Assembly: GCA_014360565.1 (NCBI GenBank)
Contig: JACIXH010000001.1
Location: forward strand, 62,001-126,000
Direction: 5' to 3'
Source of the DNA: Nocardia sp.
GTDB lineage: Bacteria; Actinomycetota; Actinomycetes; Mycobacteriales; Mycobacteriaceae
DNA length: 64,000 bases
Under the pieces are notes generated by a model, which was not told the origin of the DNA, did not search any database, and saw only the letters and a program-made list of their open reading frames with translations. Position numbers and translations under genes: made by a program. Of the stretch, positions 49,926 to 59,090 are shown in pieces. The stretch's first letter is position 1; the number at the start of each line of letters is the position of its first letter.

Positions 49926-51240
49926 GCCCGCGCGGCCTCTCGGCGTCCCCGGCAAACCCATGCTCACCGAAATTTCCCCTGGTCACTGGAGTGCACGGGT
50001 TTACGTCCGCGACACCTCAGGCACCCGACGCGAGGTCACCCGCGTCTCCCCCCTCAAACTCAGCGCTCAAGGCCGTGCGGTCCCCGACCGCACCGGCCAA
50101 CGTGCCCTCGACGCCGTGCTGCGCGCCGCTGTCGACATCCGTGCCGATCTCGATGAAGCACTGTCCGATTCGATAACCGTGCTGGAGCTGTGGGACCACT
50201 ATCGCGATCATCTCATCTCGCTGGGCCGAGTCCAGAGCACGCTCGACAAGTACGAAGACGTCGCCAAGATGATGAAACCCGCATTCGGTGGTCGGCGACT
50301 GTTCGAAGTCTCCACCTCTGTAGTGGAGGCCTTCCTGACCAGTATCGGCCATGCCAGAGGCCCCGCGCTGATGCGGACGGGCCGGACCGTGCTCTCGGGA
50401 ATGTTCGGGTTCGCCGTCCGCCGGACACCGTTGCAGACCAACCCGGTCCGCGAGGCGAAGCTGGCCCGAAACATCGCTCCAAAAGGCCGCACCGGTGGCG
50501 CGGGCGGCCTGTCGATCGACCAACTCCGTTTCATCCTCGACACCGTGCGAACCTCTCAGCTGCCGTGCCCACGCAAACTCTCGAAAGCCGAGCGTCAGCG
50601 TGGCACACCGGTCAAGTCCTATACCCCGCCCACCGTCGCCGAATTCTGCGAAGGCGCTGACCTCGTCGACATCATCACCGTCTACGCCGCCACTGGAGTA
50701 CGTCGATCCCAGATGTTGGGAATGCTCTGGTCCGATATCGATCTGGAGGCGCAGACACTGTGCCTCACGGGCAAGGTTGTCCGAGTTCCGGGTAAAGGGC
50801 TTGTCCGCGATACCAGAGAGGAAGATCCGAAAAACCGAACCGGCACCACGGCACTGCCCGAGTTCGCCGTGGAAGTACTCAGGCTGCGCAAGGACGCCCT
50901 GTCGGCACGCCGACTGGTATCGCCTCCACGACCAGGAACCGCCGAACTGGATCTAGTTTTCCCGTCCGCGGTGTGGACCTTGCGCGACCCACAGAACGTC
51001 GGACACGCATGGCAGCGTGTCCGCGAGGCACTCGGCATCGCCGATAACATCACCGCGCACAGCTTCCGTCACGCCATGGCCACGCTCCTCGACGACGCCG
51101 GCTTGTCGGCCCGCATCACCGCCGACGTCCTCCGCCAGGCCGACGTATCCACAGCCCAGAAGTACTACTTGGAGCGAGGTCGACCGCACAAGGTCGCCGC
51201 CGATGTCGTCGATAACGCGCTGACCGGTCAGCCGGACTGA
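49912..51240 (+). CDS. Tyrosine-family integrase, module 1 (catalytic His replaced)
   Basis: A 442-residue recombinase. Arm-binding N-terminal domain (1-80), core-binding SAM-like domain (about 85-190) and catalytic domain. Catalytic residues: R264 in TGVRRSQ, a Lys in DPKN (about 306-309), H383 and R386 in HSFR, and Y419 in QKYYL. The sixth conserved position, normally His or Trp in LGH, reads LRQ, so Gln409 replaces the His. The homologue at 54002 keeps LGH. The loss of this proton donor/acceptor could reduce or abolish activity. It overlaps the excisionase gene and is followed by transposase remnants. Confidence 0.85.
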   Translation: MTRGRPARPLGVPGKPMLTEISPGHWSARVYVRDTSGTRREVTRVSPLKLSAQGRAVPDRTGQRALDAVLRAAVDIRADLDEALSDSITVLELWDHYRDHLISLGRVQSTLDKYEDVAKMMKPAFGGRRLFEVSTSVVEAFLTSIGHARGPALMRTGRTVLSGMFGFAVRRTPLQTNPVREAKLARNIAPKGRTGGAGGLSIDQLRFILDTVRTSQLPCPRKLSKAERQRGTPVKSYTPPTVAEFCEGADLVDIITVYAATGVRRSQMLGMLWSDIDLEAQTLCLTGKVVRVPGKGLVRDTREEDPKNRTGTTALPEFAVEVLRLRKDALSARRLVSPPRPGTAELDLVFPSAVWTLRDPQNVGHAWQRVREALGIADNITAHSFRHAMATLLDDAGLSARITADVLRQADVSTAQKYYLERGRPHKVAADVVDNALTGQPD

Positions 51241-51519
51241 ATGCCCTTCCGGTATCGAGATCGCACATCGGTGGCCGGCTTCACCGCACCATATGCGGGT
51301 TACTTGAGACTGGTGGTAGGGCTTGGTCCCGGCCATGATCGAGCTCAGGTACCCGGTAAGCGGCTGCCCGCCAGCAGTTTCGGTGTGGCTCTCTAATGGC
51401 TTGCAGTCCAACGAGTTACCGTGCGGGTGTGGCTGAAAAGGGGTCTGCCCTGGCTCGAGTAGCGGTGCCTTCCCGTGCGGGCACCTGCTTGTTCGAACCA
51501 CTTGGGAAGGACCATCAAC

Positions 51520-52090
51520 ATGCCGGTCATCATCGGAATGGACCCACACAAACACTCGGTCACCCTCGAAATCATCGACCGCCACGCAACCGTCCTGGCT
51601 ACCGGACGCTACGGCACCGACACCGCCGGATACACCGAGATGCTTACTGCCGCAGAGCTATTCCCGGGAGGGGTGTGGGTGCTCGAGGGTTGCAACGGTG
51701 TCGGCAAGCATGTGGCGCACCGGCTGGTCGCCGACGGGGAAACCGTCATCGACGTGCCCGCGAAACTATCGGCGCAGGTCCGGGTGTTCGCCACCGGAAG
51801 CGGCCGCAAAACCGACCCGGTCGACGCGCATTCGATCGCGCTGGCCGCACTACGGTCACCGAATCTGCGTCGCGTCCACACCGACCCGGATATGGAGGCC
51901 CTGGGGCTGCTGGTCGACCGCCGCGACGAGCTCGGTCGTGCCCGCACCGAACTGCTCAACCGGATTCACCGGCTACTGCTCGAGCTGGTACCCAGTGGTG
52001 CGAAAAGGTTCCTGTCCGCGATGCAGGCCCACGCCCTCACCGACACCATCACGACCAGTGACGCCGCGGCATCGGTGCCGCTGTCTCCCA
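51520..52090 (+). pseudogene. Truncated IS110-family transposase (DEDD catalytic part only)
   Basis: The ATG at 51520 has GGAAGG upstream. The frame starts with VIIGMDPHKHSVTLEIIDR, then VWVLEGCNGVGKHVA, KTDPVDAHSIALAAL and a LVDRRDELGRARTELLNRIH helix, the conserved DEDD domain with its acidic residues. Family similarity ends at about residue 190; the following frame to 52539 is out-of-phase noise, and the C-terminal Tnp_20 domain with its Ser is missing. It is a remnant and not expected to move. Ends of the insertion could not be placed. Confidence 0.75.
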
Positions 52091-52117
52091 GGAACTGTCG
52101 AGGCCGGCTGTGCCACA

Positions 52118-52723
52118 ATGTTGCCGGTGAGCCCCCGACGGACTTGGCTGGACGGCCGAATCGACGTGTTCATGGCGGAGACGCAGCGCCTGGGACTGGT
52201 ATGCCCCCGCGAGCCCGTCGGTCTGGAGATCCAAGCCAGGGTCGAGGCCGTCGCGACGGCGTTGCGGGTGACCGAACAGACCGCTCGCCGCGACTTCGAC
52301 GACGAGACGATCCAGAACATGGCCCAGAACATGGCATTCCAACTCGCACGCGAACAGCCCGGCGCCGACATCCTGACCCTCGCGCCGACGCACGTTCTCT
52401 CGACCGCGCTAGCCGGGCGCACCAATGCCGGCCTGGCTGTCGGTGCTCAGCTCGCCCTGACCGCAAGCCCGACCACCAACATCCCCGACCAGATCCATCA
52501 GGTCGTCGACCTGGTGTTCTTCTGGGGCATCCTCATTGAGCGCTCTGCCGCACGCCCCGGCCAGGTCGCGGTTCCCGAAGCGTTGATCCACCGAACAGTG
52601 CGCGAGTTCGGCAAGGCGATCGCGCTGCTCGACGCCGGAGCGCGACCCGCAGACGGAGGCGACCCCACCGAACTGCGGGTCGCACTAACCGATAACGTCA
52701 CTGCGCTCGAATCCACACTGTAG
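52118..52723 (+). CDS. Hypothetical protein with HTH-like segment
   Basis: A 201-residue protein, ATG at 52118 (GTG at 52127 and ATG at 52172 are alternatives). IQARVEAVATALRVTEQTARR (split: IQARVEAVATAL and RVTEQTARRDF) could be a helix-turn-helix, followed by DDETIQNMAQNMAFQLAR. Later VVDLVFFWGILIERSAA is a hydrophobic helix and ALIHRTVREFGKAIALLD another. The gene sits between two transposase remnants and may have been cut at its N-terminus. No family is named with confidence. Confidence 0.5.
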   Translation: MLPVSPRRTWLDGRIDVFMAETQRLGLVCPREPVGLEIQARVEAVATALRVTEQTARRDFDDETIQNMAQNMAFQLAREQPGADILTLAPTHVLSTALAGRTNAGLAVGAQLALTASPTTNIPDQIHQVVDLVFFWGILIERSAARPGQVAVPEALIHRTVREFGKAIALLDAGARPADGGDPTELRVALTDNVTALESTL

Positions 52724-52732
52724 GAACTATTT

Positions 52733-53429
52733 TGGTGGGGGTCGGCGTCGGGCAGGCCGCTTGGACAGACCGAGACCGAACATCACATCGGGATGGATCC
52801 GCAGGCCCGCGCCGACTTGTTCAGGATCGTTGATGCCGCCGTAGTCGTCATAGGGGATCGCGAGTTCGGCGCAGGGTTCGGTGCCGCGCCAGGGCCGCGA
52901 GTTCGGTGTAATCCTAAGTCGCCGAGTTCGGCTTCGACCTCGGCCACGGTCATCGCGCCCAGGCGCAGCGCTGGTGCCGCGGTCGTCGCCGCCGCGTACC
53001 GGGTGCGGCGGGCACGGTCCGCGGCTTTGAGATCGCGGCGCAGCTGGGCGGCTTTGCGATCGCGGCCCCCTGGACCCGCCCAACCTGGTCACCGGTGACC
53101 TGATCGGCCAGCCACGCCCAACCGAGATGCTTGCCGGTGGCCAGGTCGAACACCTCGACCTCGTGATCGTGGTTGGGCATGTACCGCAACCGAACTCGCG
53201 CCCCGACCAAGCCGACCATCCAATCCGCGACATCGTGGCGGCCGCGCCCGCGCGCGACGCCCTTGGTCGTAATCTTGCGGTGGGCACGGTCGTCTTCGAG
53301 GGTGAACATCCACAGCCTGTCCACGTCCAGCTCCTGCAACGGGGTCGCGTCGGCCAGCCACGACTCCAGCGGCGACAACCCGTCGAGACGGTCGATGTCG
53401 TGATCGGTGGTGGTGTTCCGCCAGTTCAC
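52733..53429 (-). pseudogene. Degenerate Mu-type transposase C-terminal fragment
   Basis: The readable N-terminal part (53429 down) has GLSPLESWLADATPLQELD, then RLWMFTLEDDRAHRKITTKG and LRYMPNHDHEVEVFDLATGK, which match the C-terminal barrel of Mu/TniA-type DDE transposases. The frame then shifts at least twice near 53070 and 52900 (DRKAAQLRRDLKAADRARR and ALRLGAMTVAEVEAELG lie in a second frame). The catalytic core is absent. A further short remnant encoded by 53430-53560 on the minus strand (KFAVFLKRPSTYRTRP) belongs to another lost gene. Confidence 0.65.
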
Positions 53430-53766
53430 GGCTTCCCAGGCCGCGTGCGGTACGTGCTGGGTCGTTTGAGGAAGACGGCGAACTTGCGGGGCGAGCGTTC
53501 ACCCTCGCGCAAGCCGGCGATGTCGCCGCAGATCATTTCCTCACGGATCGCGCGGTTCAGCGTGGCAAGGCAGCCTCTACGTGCCCGGATCCCGCGCGAC
53601 AACGACCATCATTCCGCCACGGCCACATGATTCGCGACACCCAATTTGTCGCGTGCACCGCACGTAAGTCAGGGCATTTCTCACCTTCTTTCGCGCTCTG
53701 CCAGCACGGACGATCCGATGCGGCGCTCATCGGCAATCCATCTCGACCACAACAGGGGACGCGACT

Positions 53767-54015
53767 GTGTCCACTGAGCCTGCACCCGCGCCGCCGCCGA
53801 GGCTTCACCGGTGGGGAAGCACCAAGGTCGCGGCCGCGCATCTCGGCGTCCATCCGGAAGTACTGCGGCGCTGGGCCCGCCAACCAGGCAAGCACACGTG
53901 GCTGTCCAAACCCATCCGAGTCGGAAAGGAATTCCGTTGGGACATCGACGCACTCGAAAAGGCACTGACGAACCCGGACGACCAACCGCAGGAGCGCGAC
54001 GATGAGACGGGGTAG
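53767..54015 (+). CDS. Excisionase-like HTH protein, module 2
   Basis: An 82-residue protein, GTG at 53767 with AGGGGA upstream. The core is almost the same as in module 1: HPEVLRRWARQPGKHTW and PIRVGKEFRWDIDALE, a MerR/excisionase-type winged helix. It overlaps the second integrase by 14 bases. Being the intact partner of the integrase with a full catalytic set, it is the more likely excisionase of the element. Confidence 0.8.
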   Translation: MSTEPAPAPPPRLHRWGSTKVAAAHLGVHPEVLRRWARQPGKHTWLSKPIRVGKEFRWDIDALEKALTNPDDQPQERDDETG

Positions 54016-55321
54016 ACCCCCACGGCCTCTCGGCGTCCCCGGCAAACCGATGCTCACCGAGATCGCCCCCGGACACTGGAAAGCACGCATCTACGTGCGC
54101 GACACCTCCGGTCGGCGCCGAGACGTCACCCGCTTCTCCCCGATCAAACTCAACACCCAAGGCCGCGCGCTTCCCGACCGCACCGGCCAACGTGCCCTCG
54201 ACGCCGTCCTCAGCGCAGCTGCCGACATCCGAGTCGATCTCGACGACGCACTGTCGGATTCGATCACCGTGCGAGAGCTGTGGAAGCACTACCGCGATCA
54301 CCTCATCTCCCTCAACCGCGCCGGCGCAACCATCAGCCGCTACGACGAGGCCGCAAAAACCTTCGACACCGCCTTCGGCGGTCGGCGCCTGTTCGAAGTC
54401 ACGACCTCTACCGTCGAATCCTTCCTCCAAGAGGTCGGCCACGCCCGAGGACCATCGAACATGCGAACCGCCCGCAACGTGCTCTCAGGAATGTTCCGGT
54501 TCGCGTGCAGCCGAACTCCCCTCGAGGTCAACCCTGTTCGCGAGGCCAAGATGGCCGAGAACGTCGAAGCCAAGGGACGCACAGGCGGTGCAGGCGATCT
54601 GACCGTCGACCAGCTGCGCTTCATCTTGTCCTCGGTGAGAGTCTCCACCACCCCGTGTCCACGCAAACTCGCCAAGGCCGAACGCGAGCGGGGCAAACCG
54701 GTCAAGGCATACACCCCACCGACGGTGGCTGCGTACTGCGAGGGCGCCGACATCGCCGACGTGATCACCCTTTACGCTGCGACCGGCCTACGTCGCTCCC
54801 AGATGCTCGGACTGGTGTGGTCTGACATCGACTTCGACGAGTCCACACTTCGCCCCACCGGCAAGGTCATCCGTCTCGCGGGCGTCGGACTGGTCCGTGT
54901 CACCGACGACAACGATCCGAAAAACCACACCGGCACCATGGCGTTGCCAGACTTCGCCGTGGTGATGCTCAAACGTCGCAAGGCCGCGATGGCCGCGCGG
55001 CGCCTGGCCTCACCGCCGGAGTCTGGGTCCGAGGATCTGGATCTGGTGTTCCCGTCGGCGGTATGGACATTGCGGGACCCGCAGAACGTCGGCCATGCGT
55101 GGCAACGTGTCCGGGAAGCCCTCGGCTTCGACGAGGACATCACCCCGCACAGCTTCCGCCACGCCGTGGCAACGATCCTCGACGACGCCGGACTCTCGGC
55201 CCGTGTGACCGCCGATGTCCTCGGCCACACTGACCCCTCGATGACCCAGAAGCACTATATGGCACGAGGTCGCCCGCACCGTGCCGCAGCCGCCGTCCTC
55301 GACCGAGCCATCGGCGACTAG
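54002..55321 (+). CDS. Tyrosine-family integrase, module 2 (catalytic set complete)
   Basis: A 439-residue recombinase with the same domain plan as the one at 49912: arm-binding part, SAM-like core-binding domain and catalytic domain. Catalytic residues: R264 in TGLRRSQ, Lys in DPKN, H383 and R386 in HSFR, H409 in LGHTDP, and Y419 in TQKHY. The reaction is site-specific strand exchange through a 3'-phosphotyrosine intermediate. Most residues are identical to module 1. It lies 277 bases from the Hachiman-type genes and about 4.8 kb from the tRNA-Ala gene, so it is the probable integrase of the element. Confidence 0.9.
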   Translation: MRRGRPPRPLGVPGKPMLTEIAPGHWKARIYVRDTSGRRRDVTRFSPIKLNTQGRALPDRTGQRALDAVLSAAADIRVDLDDALSDSITVRELWKHYRDHLISLNRAGATISRYDEAAKTFDTAFGGRRLFEVTTSTVESFLQEVGHARGPSNMRTARNVLSGMFRFACSRTPLEVNPVREAKMAENVEAKGRTGGAGDLTVDQLRFILSSVRVSTTPCPRKLAKAERERGKPVKAYTPPTVAAYCEGADIADVITLYAATGLRRSQMLGLVWSDIDFDESTLRPTGKVIRLAGVGLVRVTDDNDPKNHTGTMALPDFAVVMLKRRKAAMAARRLASPPESGSEDLDLVFPSAVWTLRDPQNVGHAWQRVREALGFDEDITPHSFRHAVATILDDAGLSARVTADVLGHTDPSMTQKHYMARGRPHRAAAAVLDRAIGD

Positions 55322-55598
55322 GCGACTGCTCCAGATGAGTGACGTGTTCGCTTTCGCCAATCGGTCGCTCATCCTGCTGCGGATGTTCGCGACAGAGCAT
55401 CGCCGGCCTGGCAAGATCCCCCAGCGGTCACTGAGCAGCGCAGCTGCGGGCATAGACATCTCGGCGGATCCGATCGACGATGGCTGCCGGGTCCAGGTCG
55501 CGTAGTGGCCGGCTTCCTTGGTGAATGGCCCAGTGGCCATGGGTGGTGTAGCTGTGCCGTCTGCTCAGCTGTCGCAGGGCCAATGCGTTGCCGCGTAC

Positions 55599-58500
55599 TT
55601 ATCCGTACAGATCTGCCGGGCCCCTGTAATTGAGCTCAACAGTATTTTCTGCCGAGGTACCCGCCACCGTTAGCAGACCAGCCCGTTTCGGATTGAGCGG
55701 CTCGTTGAGGAATCCCACCCGTCGCCCATCTGGCATGTCAATGAAGGTCAGCACCTCGTCGGAGACGGCTCGGTACGGGGCGGCGCTGCTAGATGGGTGG
55801 TCATCGAACCAGGTCACTGACGCGTACTCGACTGTGTGGGTCCATGTCTTTTGCCCAGACGCCACACTTCGATTGGTGAACCCGGTCCACAGGTCGTGTA
55901 TAGACGGCGTTGGCCAATCACCGTCATCTGCATGACGACGCACGTCTTCGGAGCCCAACCACTGGTGAAGCTCTGCCAAGGTGGTGAATTGCCCACTCTC
56001 TGACAGAACGGCTGCGATTGCGCCTGACCGAGAGGAGAAACCAGCTCTCATGAGCAGAGCCGCGGAACGGTTCAGCGTTCCCGATTCAACCGCCGCCACC
56101 GCATGTCCTTCATCTGGGTCGACCAGCAACCACGCGTCGTCAGCACTTTCGTGGGCGGAAGCCCGAACGCGCACAGCCTCCATCGCCCATGGCAATCGGT
56201 ACGCGAGGGTGTCCTCGATCAACTCGAGAGCGTCGAAGGTGTCACCGGAGGCAATCTCCACAACAGTCTTGCCTTCGAGCCACCCCGCCAACGTCACCTC
56301 CCAACCTACGGAAAGATTTGGTGGTGCGAATGGTTCGATGGTGAGAGCGATCGCAGCGAACTGGGTGATAGCGGCAATTGCTCCGTGATCGTCACTGTCA
56401 AGGATGCTCCGCTCGGCATCTCTCAGATGCTGATTCAGCACGTCAGCGTTCTCGTCGAGCTTGCGGCCGGTCTCAAGACCGACGCCTGCGAGAAAATAGC
56501 TGCGGCGTTGGGTTGCGGTCGTCCGATCCCACAGAAAGCGCGCTCTGGAGGAAAGACCAGCGCGCAGAGCGGTCTGAGCGAGTTCGCGTCTCCGTGCCAC
56601 GCTTCGCGTCCAGAGCGAGGAAGCGAGCGCGTGGTCGAGAGCCTCTTCGATGCCGACCTCGTCGACTGCTGAGTCATTGAGGAGGCTAAATAGTGCGCAA
56701 TCGAGGCTGGAAAGCTGTTCCCTCCATTTACGCGCAGCCACTGCGGCGGCCTGATCGTCCTCTTCGTCGGAAAGTTCAGGAAAACCCCAGGCGGCGTTCC
56801 CCGCCACGTAGTCGATCAACACTTCAAGGTCGTCGTCTCCAAACTTGTGCAACATACGGGTAAGCAAGGACTCGACGAGCTGCATCAATCCGCTGCTCAT
56901 GTCGCGATGGGCGCTGTCGTCGACCAGCTTTCGCCAGTTCCTTCGCTCCCAATACTTGTTCTCGTAGAGCGGGTGGAGCACGAGGCCTACAGAGTCGACG
57001 AACGCACGGCCGGCCCTACCGACTATGTTGCGGAATTCGGAGGCTTCGATCAGAGCGCGACTTCGCCAGATGCTGTGGATGATCAGCGCGCTGGCGGAGA
57101 GGTTCAGTCCTTGGGCAAGTGTTGGCGAAGACACCGTAATCTTCAAGACGCCCTCTCGGAGGAGACGTTCCACTTCCTTCCGGTAGGGGGTCGGAAGTGA
57201 GCCATGGTGGACCGCAACGCCCAACTTCAAGCAGGCAAGAATCGGGTGTGTAGGTCCGAGCCATTCCTCGCCGATCGTCAACGCCGTGTTCAGCTGCGCG
57301 GCATCCCCTTCGAATACGTTCCTCAGTGCGCCTTGACGATTGAGTTTGACGATCGCTTTGGCCAGCGAGTTGACCGATCTCCTGAGTGGGCAGAAGATCA
57401 GGACCGTCTGCCCTTCGTCGACGAGTTGCCATGCGGAGGCAAGTGTCAGCTCCTGTTGGTCGTTCGGGAACGACGTTCTTCGATTTTTCGGTGGAGTGAA
57501 GGCAGACAAAAAGCGAGGAACGAACGGTGTCTCACTACCCACGGTCACGGTGAGACGGGCGTGGTCGTCGTGCCAGGTGATCTCCCCATAGCGCAACGTG
57601 GTGGGCCGCCATGAGTTGGCGATCAGACCTGCAGGTTGGTCGTCGGTAAGCCAGTTGACGAAGTCCTGCATTTGATCGCCGTCGGGGAGGATCGCCGACA
57701 GGCATACGATGCGTCGGTTCGCGGCGTCGGGGCGGCGCAGCAGTCGCTGAACCTGAATCTCGTAGCGGACCTCGCGCTCGTTTTGCCCGATCATGTGGCC
57801 CTCGTCCAGTACGACGAGGCCTACGTCGTTGAGCAAGTCGGGGTCATTGCGCAGAGCGAAGTCGAGCTTCTCTGGAGTGGCGACGATGATGTTGCGCTCA
57901 CCGAGAATATCTTGGTCCACTTCACTGAGGCCGGTCGTGCCGTAGAGCGATGACACAGTCTTTCCCAAAGGGACGAAAGTGCGCTCTAGGATCGCCTCGG
58001 TCTGAGCTGACAGCGCACGCAACGGGGTCACGACCACGATTCGCCTCCGCTCTGCCAGCGTCGCGAGGATACAAAGCTCAGCGATGCGTGTCTTGCCCGC
58101 GCTCGTAGGGAGCGACAAGACAAGGTTGTCGTGTGTATCGAGCACACGAGCCGCCGCTTCGAGCTGAGACGGCCAAAGTTCAATCTCCGATCGACGGCGT
58201 CGGAGCAGCGTGGCAATGAAGGTTGCGCGTAGCTCGTGCCAGTCCCCTTCGCCTCCTTCCCGCGGACCTATCGGAAGGACCGCGTGGAAGCTGGCCTGCC
58301 ACAGACCGTCGAGTAGATGAATGGCAAGCCGGTGGCACCACCACTGGGGAACCAGATTCAATTCGCCAGCAGCATCAAGCCCAGTTCTCAATCTGTGCAC
58401 GGCATCGTCGAGAAGCTCGGCATCACCTCGCTCGAAGGCGAGCATCGCAACGCTCATCGCAGCCATGAAAGCATCGGTAAGCGCCAGATCTATCACATCG

Positions 58501-59090
58501 ATGACGTCAGGTGCATCTTCCTCCGCGAGGTCGTCAATACCGACTGCTGTGTAGGAGCGCTCGAGCACAGTCACAAGTTCAGCATCCGACGCCCTCGATT
58601 CGGCCCGCCACCCAAAGATCAGAGCGGAAAGATCGTCGAGGCTCCTGAGCATGAGCAGGACCAAACACTGTTCGCTTGCTGTGGTCTGCGCCGAGTTCCG
58701 AACCTTCGACAGGAGCGAGTAAGCGCGCGCAGAAAACCCTCCCAAGTGGTAAGCCGCAGCCGCAACCACGCGGTGGAATTCTCGATCATCTGTCTGGGGG
58801 CCTCGCGCAATCACGGACTCGATCGCCACCGCCGCATTCTCGAATGCGCGTCGGCTGAGCTCGCGAGATCCTTCCGCCTCGATAAGGCGCATCCCGCTTC
58901 CGAGCAACGCGTAACCGTAGGACAGCAGGTTGTAATCCAGCAGTGGCCCGAATTCCGGCGCGTTCTCTGGCAGTATCCCATCACGCCAGATCATCCCGCG
59001 CGCTTCGCCGCGGGCGAGGAGCCCTCCCCGGAAGCCTGGTGATATCGCCTCACGGATAGCTGCTTCGATAACCTCAGGGCTTTGAGGCAT
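55599..59090 (-). CDS. hamB: HamB-like superfamily 2 helicase (Hachiman-type defence)
   Basis: A 1163-residue protein starting 17 bases inside the end of the hamA-like gene. About 300 helical residues precede the helicase. Motifs: PSQLEAA (Q-like), Walker A LPTSAGKT (327-334), VVVTPLRAL (Ia), motif II LDEGH (428-432), motif III SAI (465-467), LIFCPLRRSV (IV-like) and motif VI VGRAGRA (690-696), as in Ski2-like helicases. In Hachiman systems HamB scans DNA and holds the HamA nuclease in check until damaged or foreign DNA is met. The C-terminal half is long and helical. GC content looks lower than that of the neighbours, in line with separate acquisition. AbpB-type annotation is the nearest alternative. 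Confidence 0.8.
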   Translation of the reverse strand: MPQSPEVIEAAIREAISPGFRGGLLARGEARGMIWRDGILPENAPEFGPLLDYNLLSYGYALLGSGMRLIEAEGSRELSRRAFENAAVAIESVIARGPQTDDREFHRVVAAAAYHLGGFSARAYSLLSKVRNSAQTTASEQCLVLLMLRSLDDLSALIFGWRAESRASDAELVTVLERSYTAVGIDDLAEEDAPDVIDVIDLALTDAFMAAMSVAMLAFERGDAELLDDAVHRLRTGLDAAGELNLVPQWWCHRLAIHLLDGLWQASFHAVLPIGPREGGEGDWHELRATFIATLLRRRRSEIELWPSQLEAAARVLDTHDNLVLSLPTSAGKTRIAELCILATLAERRRIVVVTPLRALSAQTEAILERTFVPLGKTVSSLYGTTGLSEVDQDILGERNIIVATPEKLDFALRNDPDLLNDVGLVVLDEGHMIGQNEREVRYEIQVQRLLRRPDAANRRIVCLSAILPDGDQMQDFVNWLTDDQPAGLIANSWRPTTLRYGEITWHDDHARLTVTVGSETPFVPRFLSAFTPPKNRRTSFPNDQQELTLASAWQLVDEGQTVLIFCPLRRSVNSLAKAIVKLNRQGALRNVFEGDAAQLNTALTIGEEWLGPTHPILACLKLGVAVHHGSLPTPYRKEVERLLREGVLKITVSSPTLAQGLNLSASALIIHSIWRSRALIEASEFRNIVGRAGRAFVDSVGLVLHPLYENKYWERRNWRKLVDDSAHRDMSSGLMQLVESLLTRMLHKFGDDDLEVLIDYVAGNAAWGFPELSDEEDDQAAAVAARKWREQLSSLDCALFSLLNDSAVDEVGIEEALDHALASSLWTRSVARRRELAQTALRAGLSSRARFLWDRTTATQRRSYFLAGVGLETGRKLDENADVLNQHLRDAERSILDSDDHGAIAAITQFAAIALTIEPFAPPNLSVGWEVTLAGWLEGKTVVEIASGDTFDALELIEDTLAYRLPWAMEAVRVRASAHESADDAWLLVDPDEGHAVAAVESGTLNRSAALLMRAGFSSRSGAIAAVLSESGQFTTLAELHQWLGSEDVRRHADDGDWPTPSIHDLWTGFTNRSVASGQKTWTHTVEYASVTWFDDHPSSSAAPYRAVSDEVLTFIDMPDGRRVGFLNEPLNPKRAGLLTVAGTSAENTVELNYRGPADLYG

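Larger units (their letters stand above)
49677..51240 (+). repeat. Excisionase-integrase module, direct repeat copy 1
   Basis: This roughly 1.56-kb unit is homologous in sequence, gene order and overlap length to 53767-55321. A stretch of about 25 bases is identical at the start of both integrase genes, and long nearly identical runs exist in both excisionase genes. The two direct repeats could recombine and delete the DNA between them. Confidence 0.75.
53767..55321 (+). repeat. Excisionase-integrase module, direct repeat copy 2
   Basis: Second copy of the unit described at 49677-51240, about 4.1 kb away in the same orientation. The 12-base sequence GTGGCCGGCTTC occurs downstream of each copy (51271-51282 and 55505-55516). 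Confidence 0.75.
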
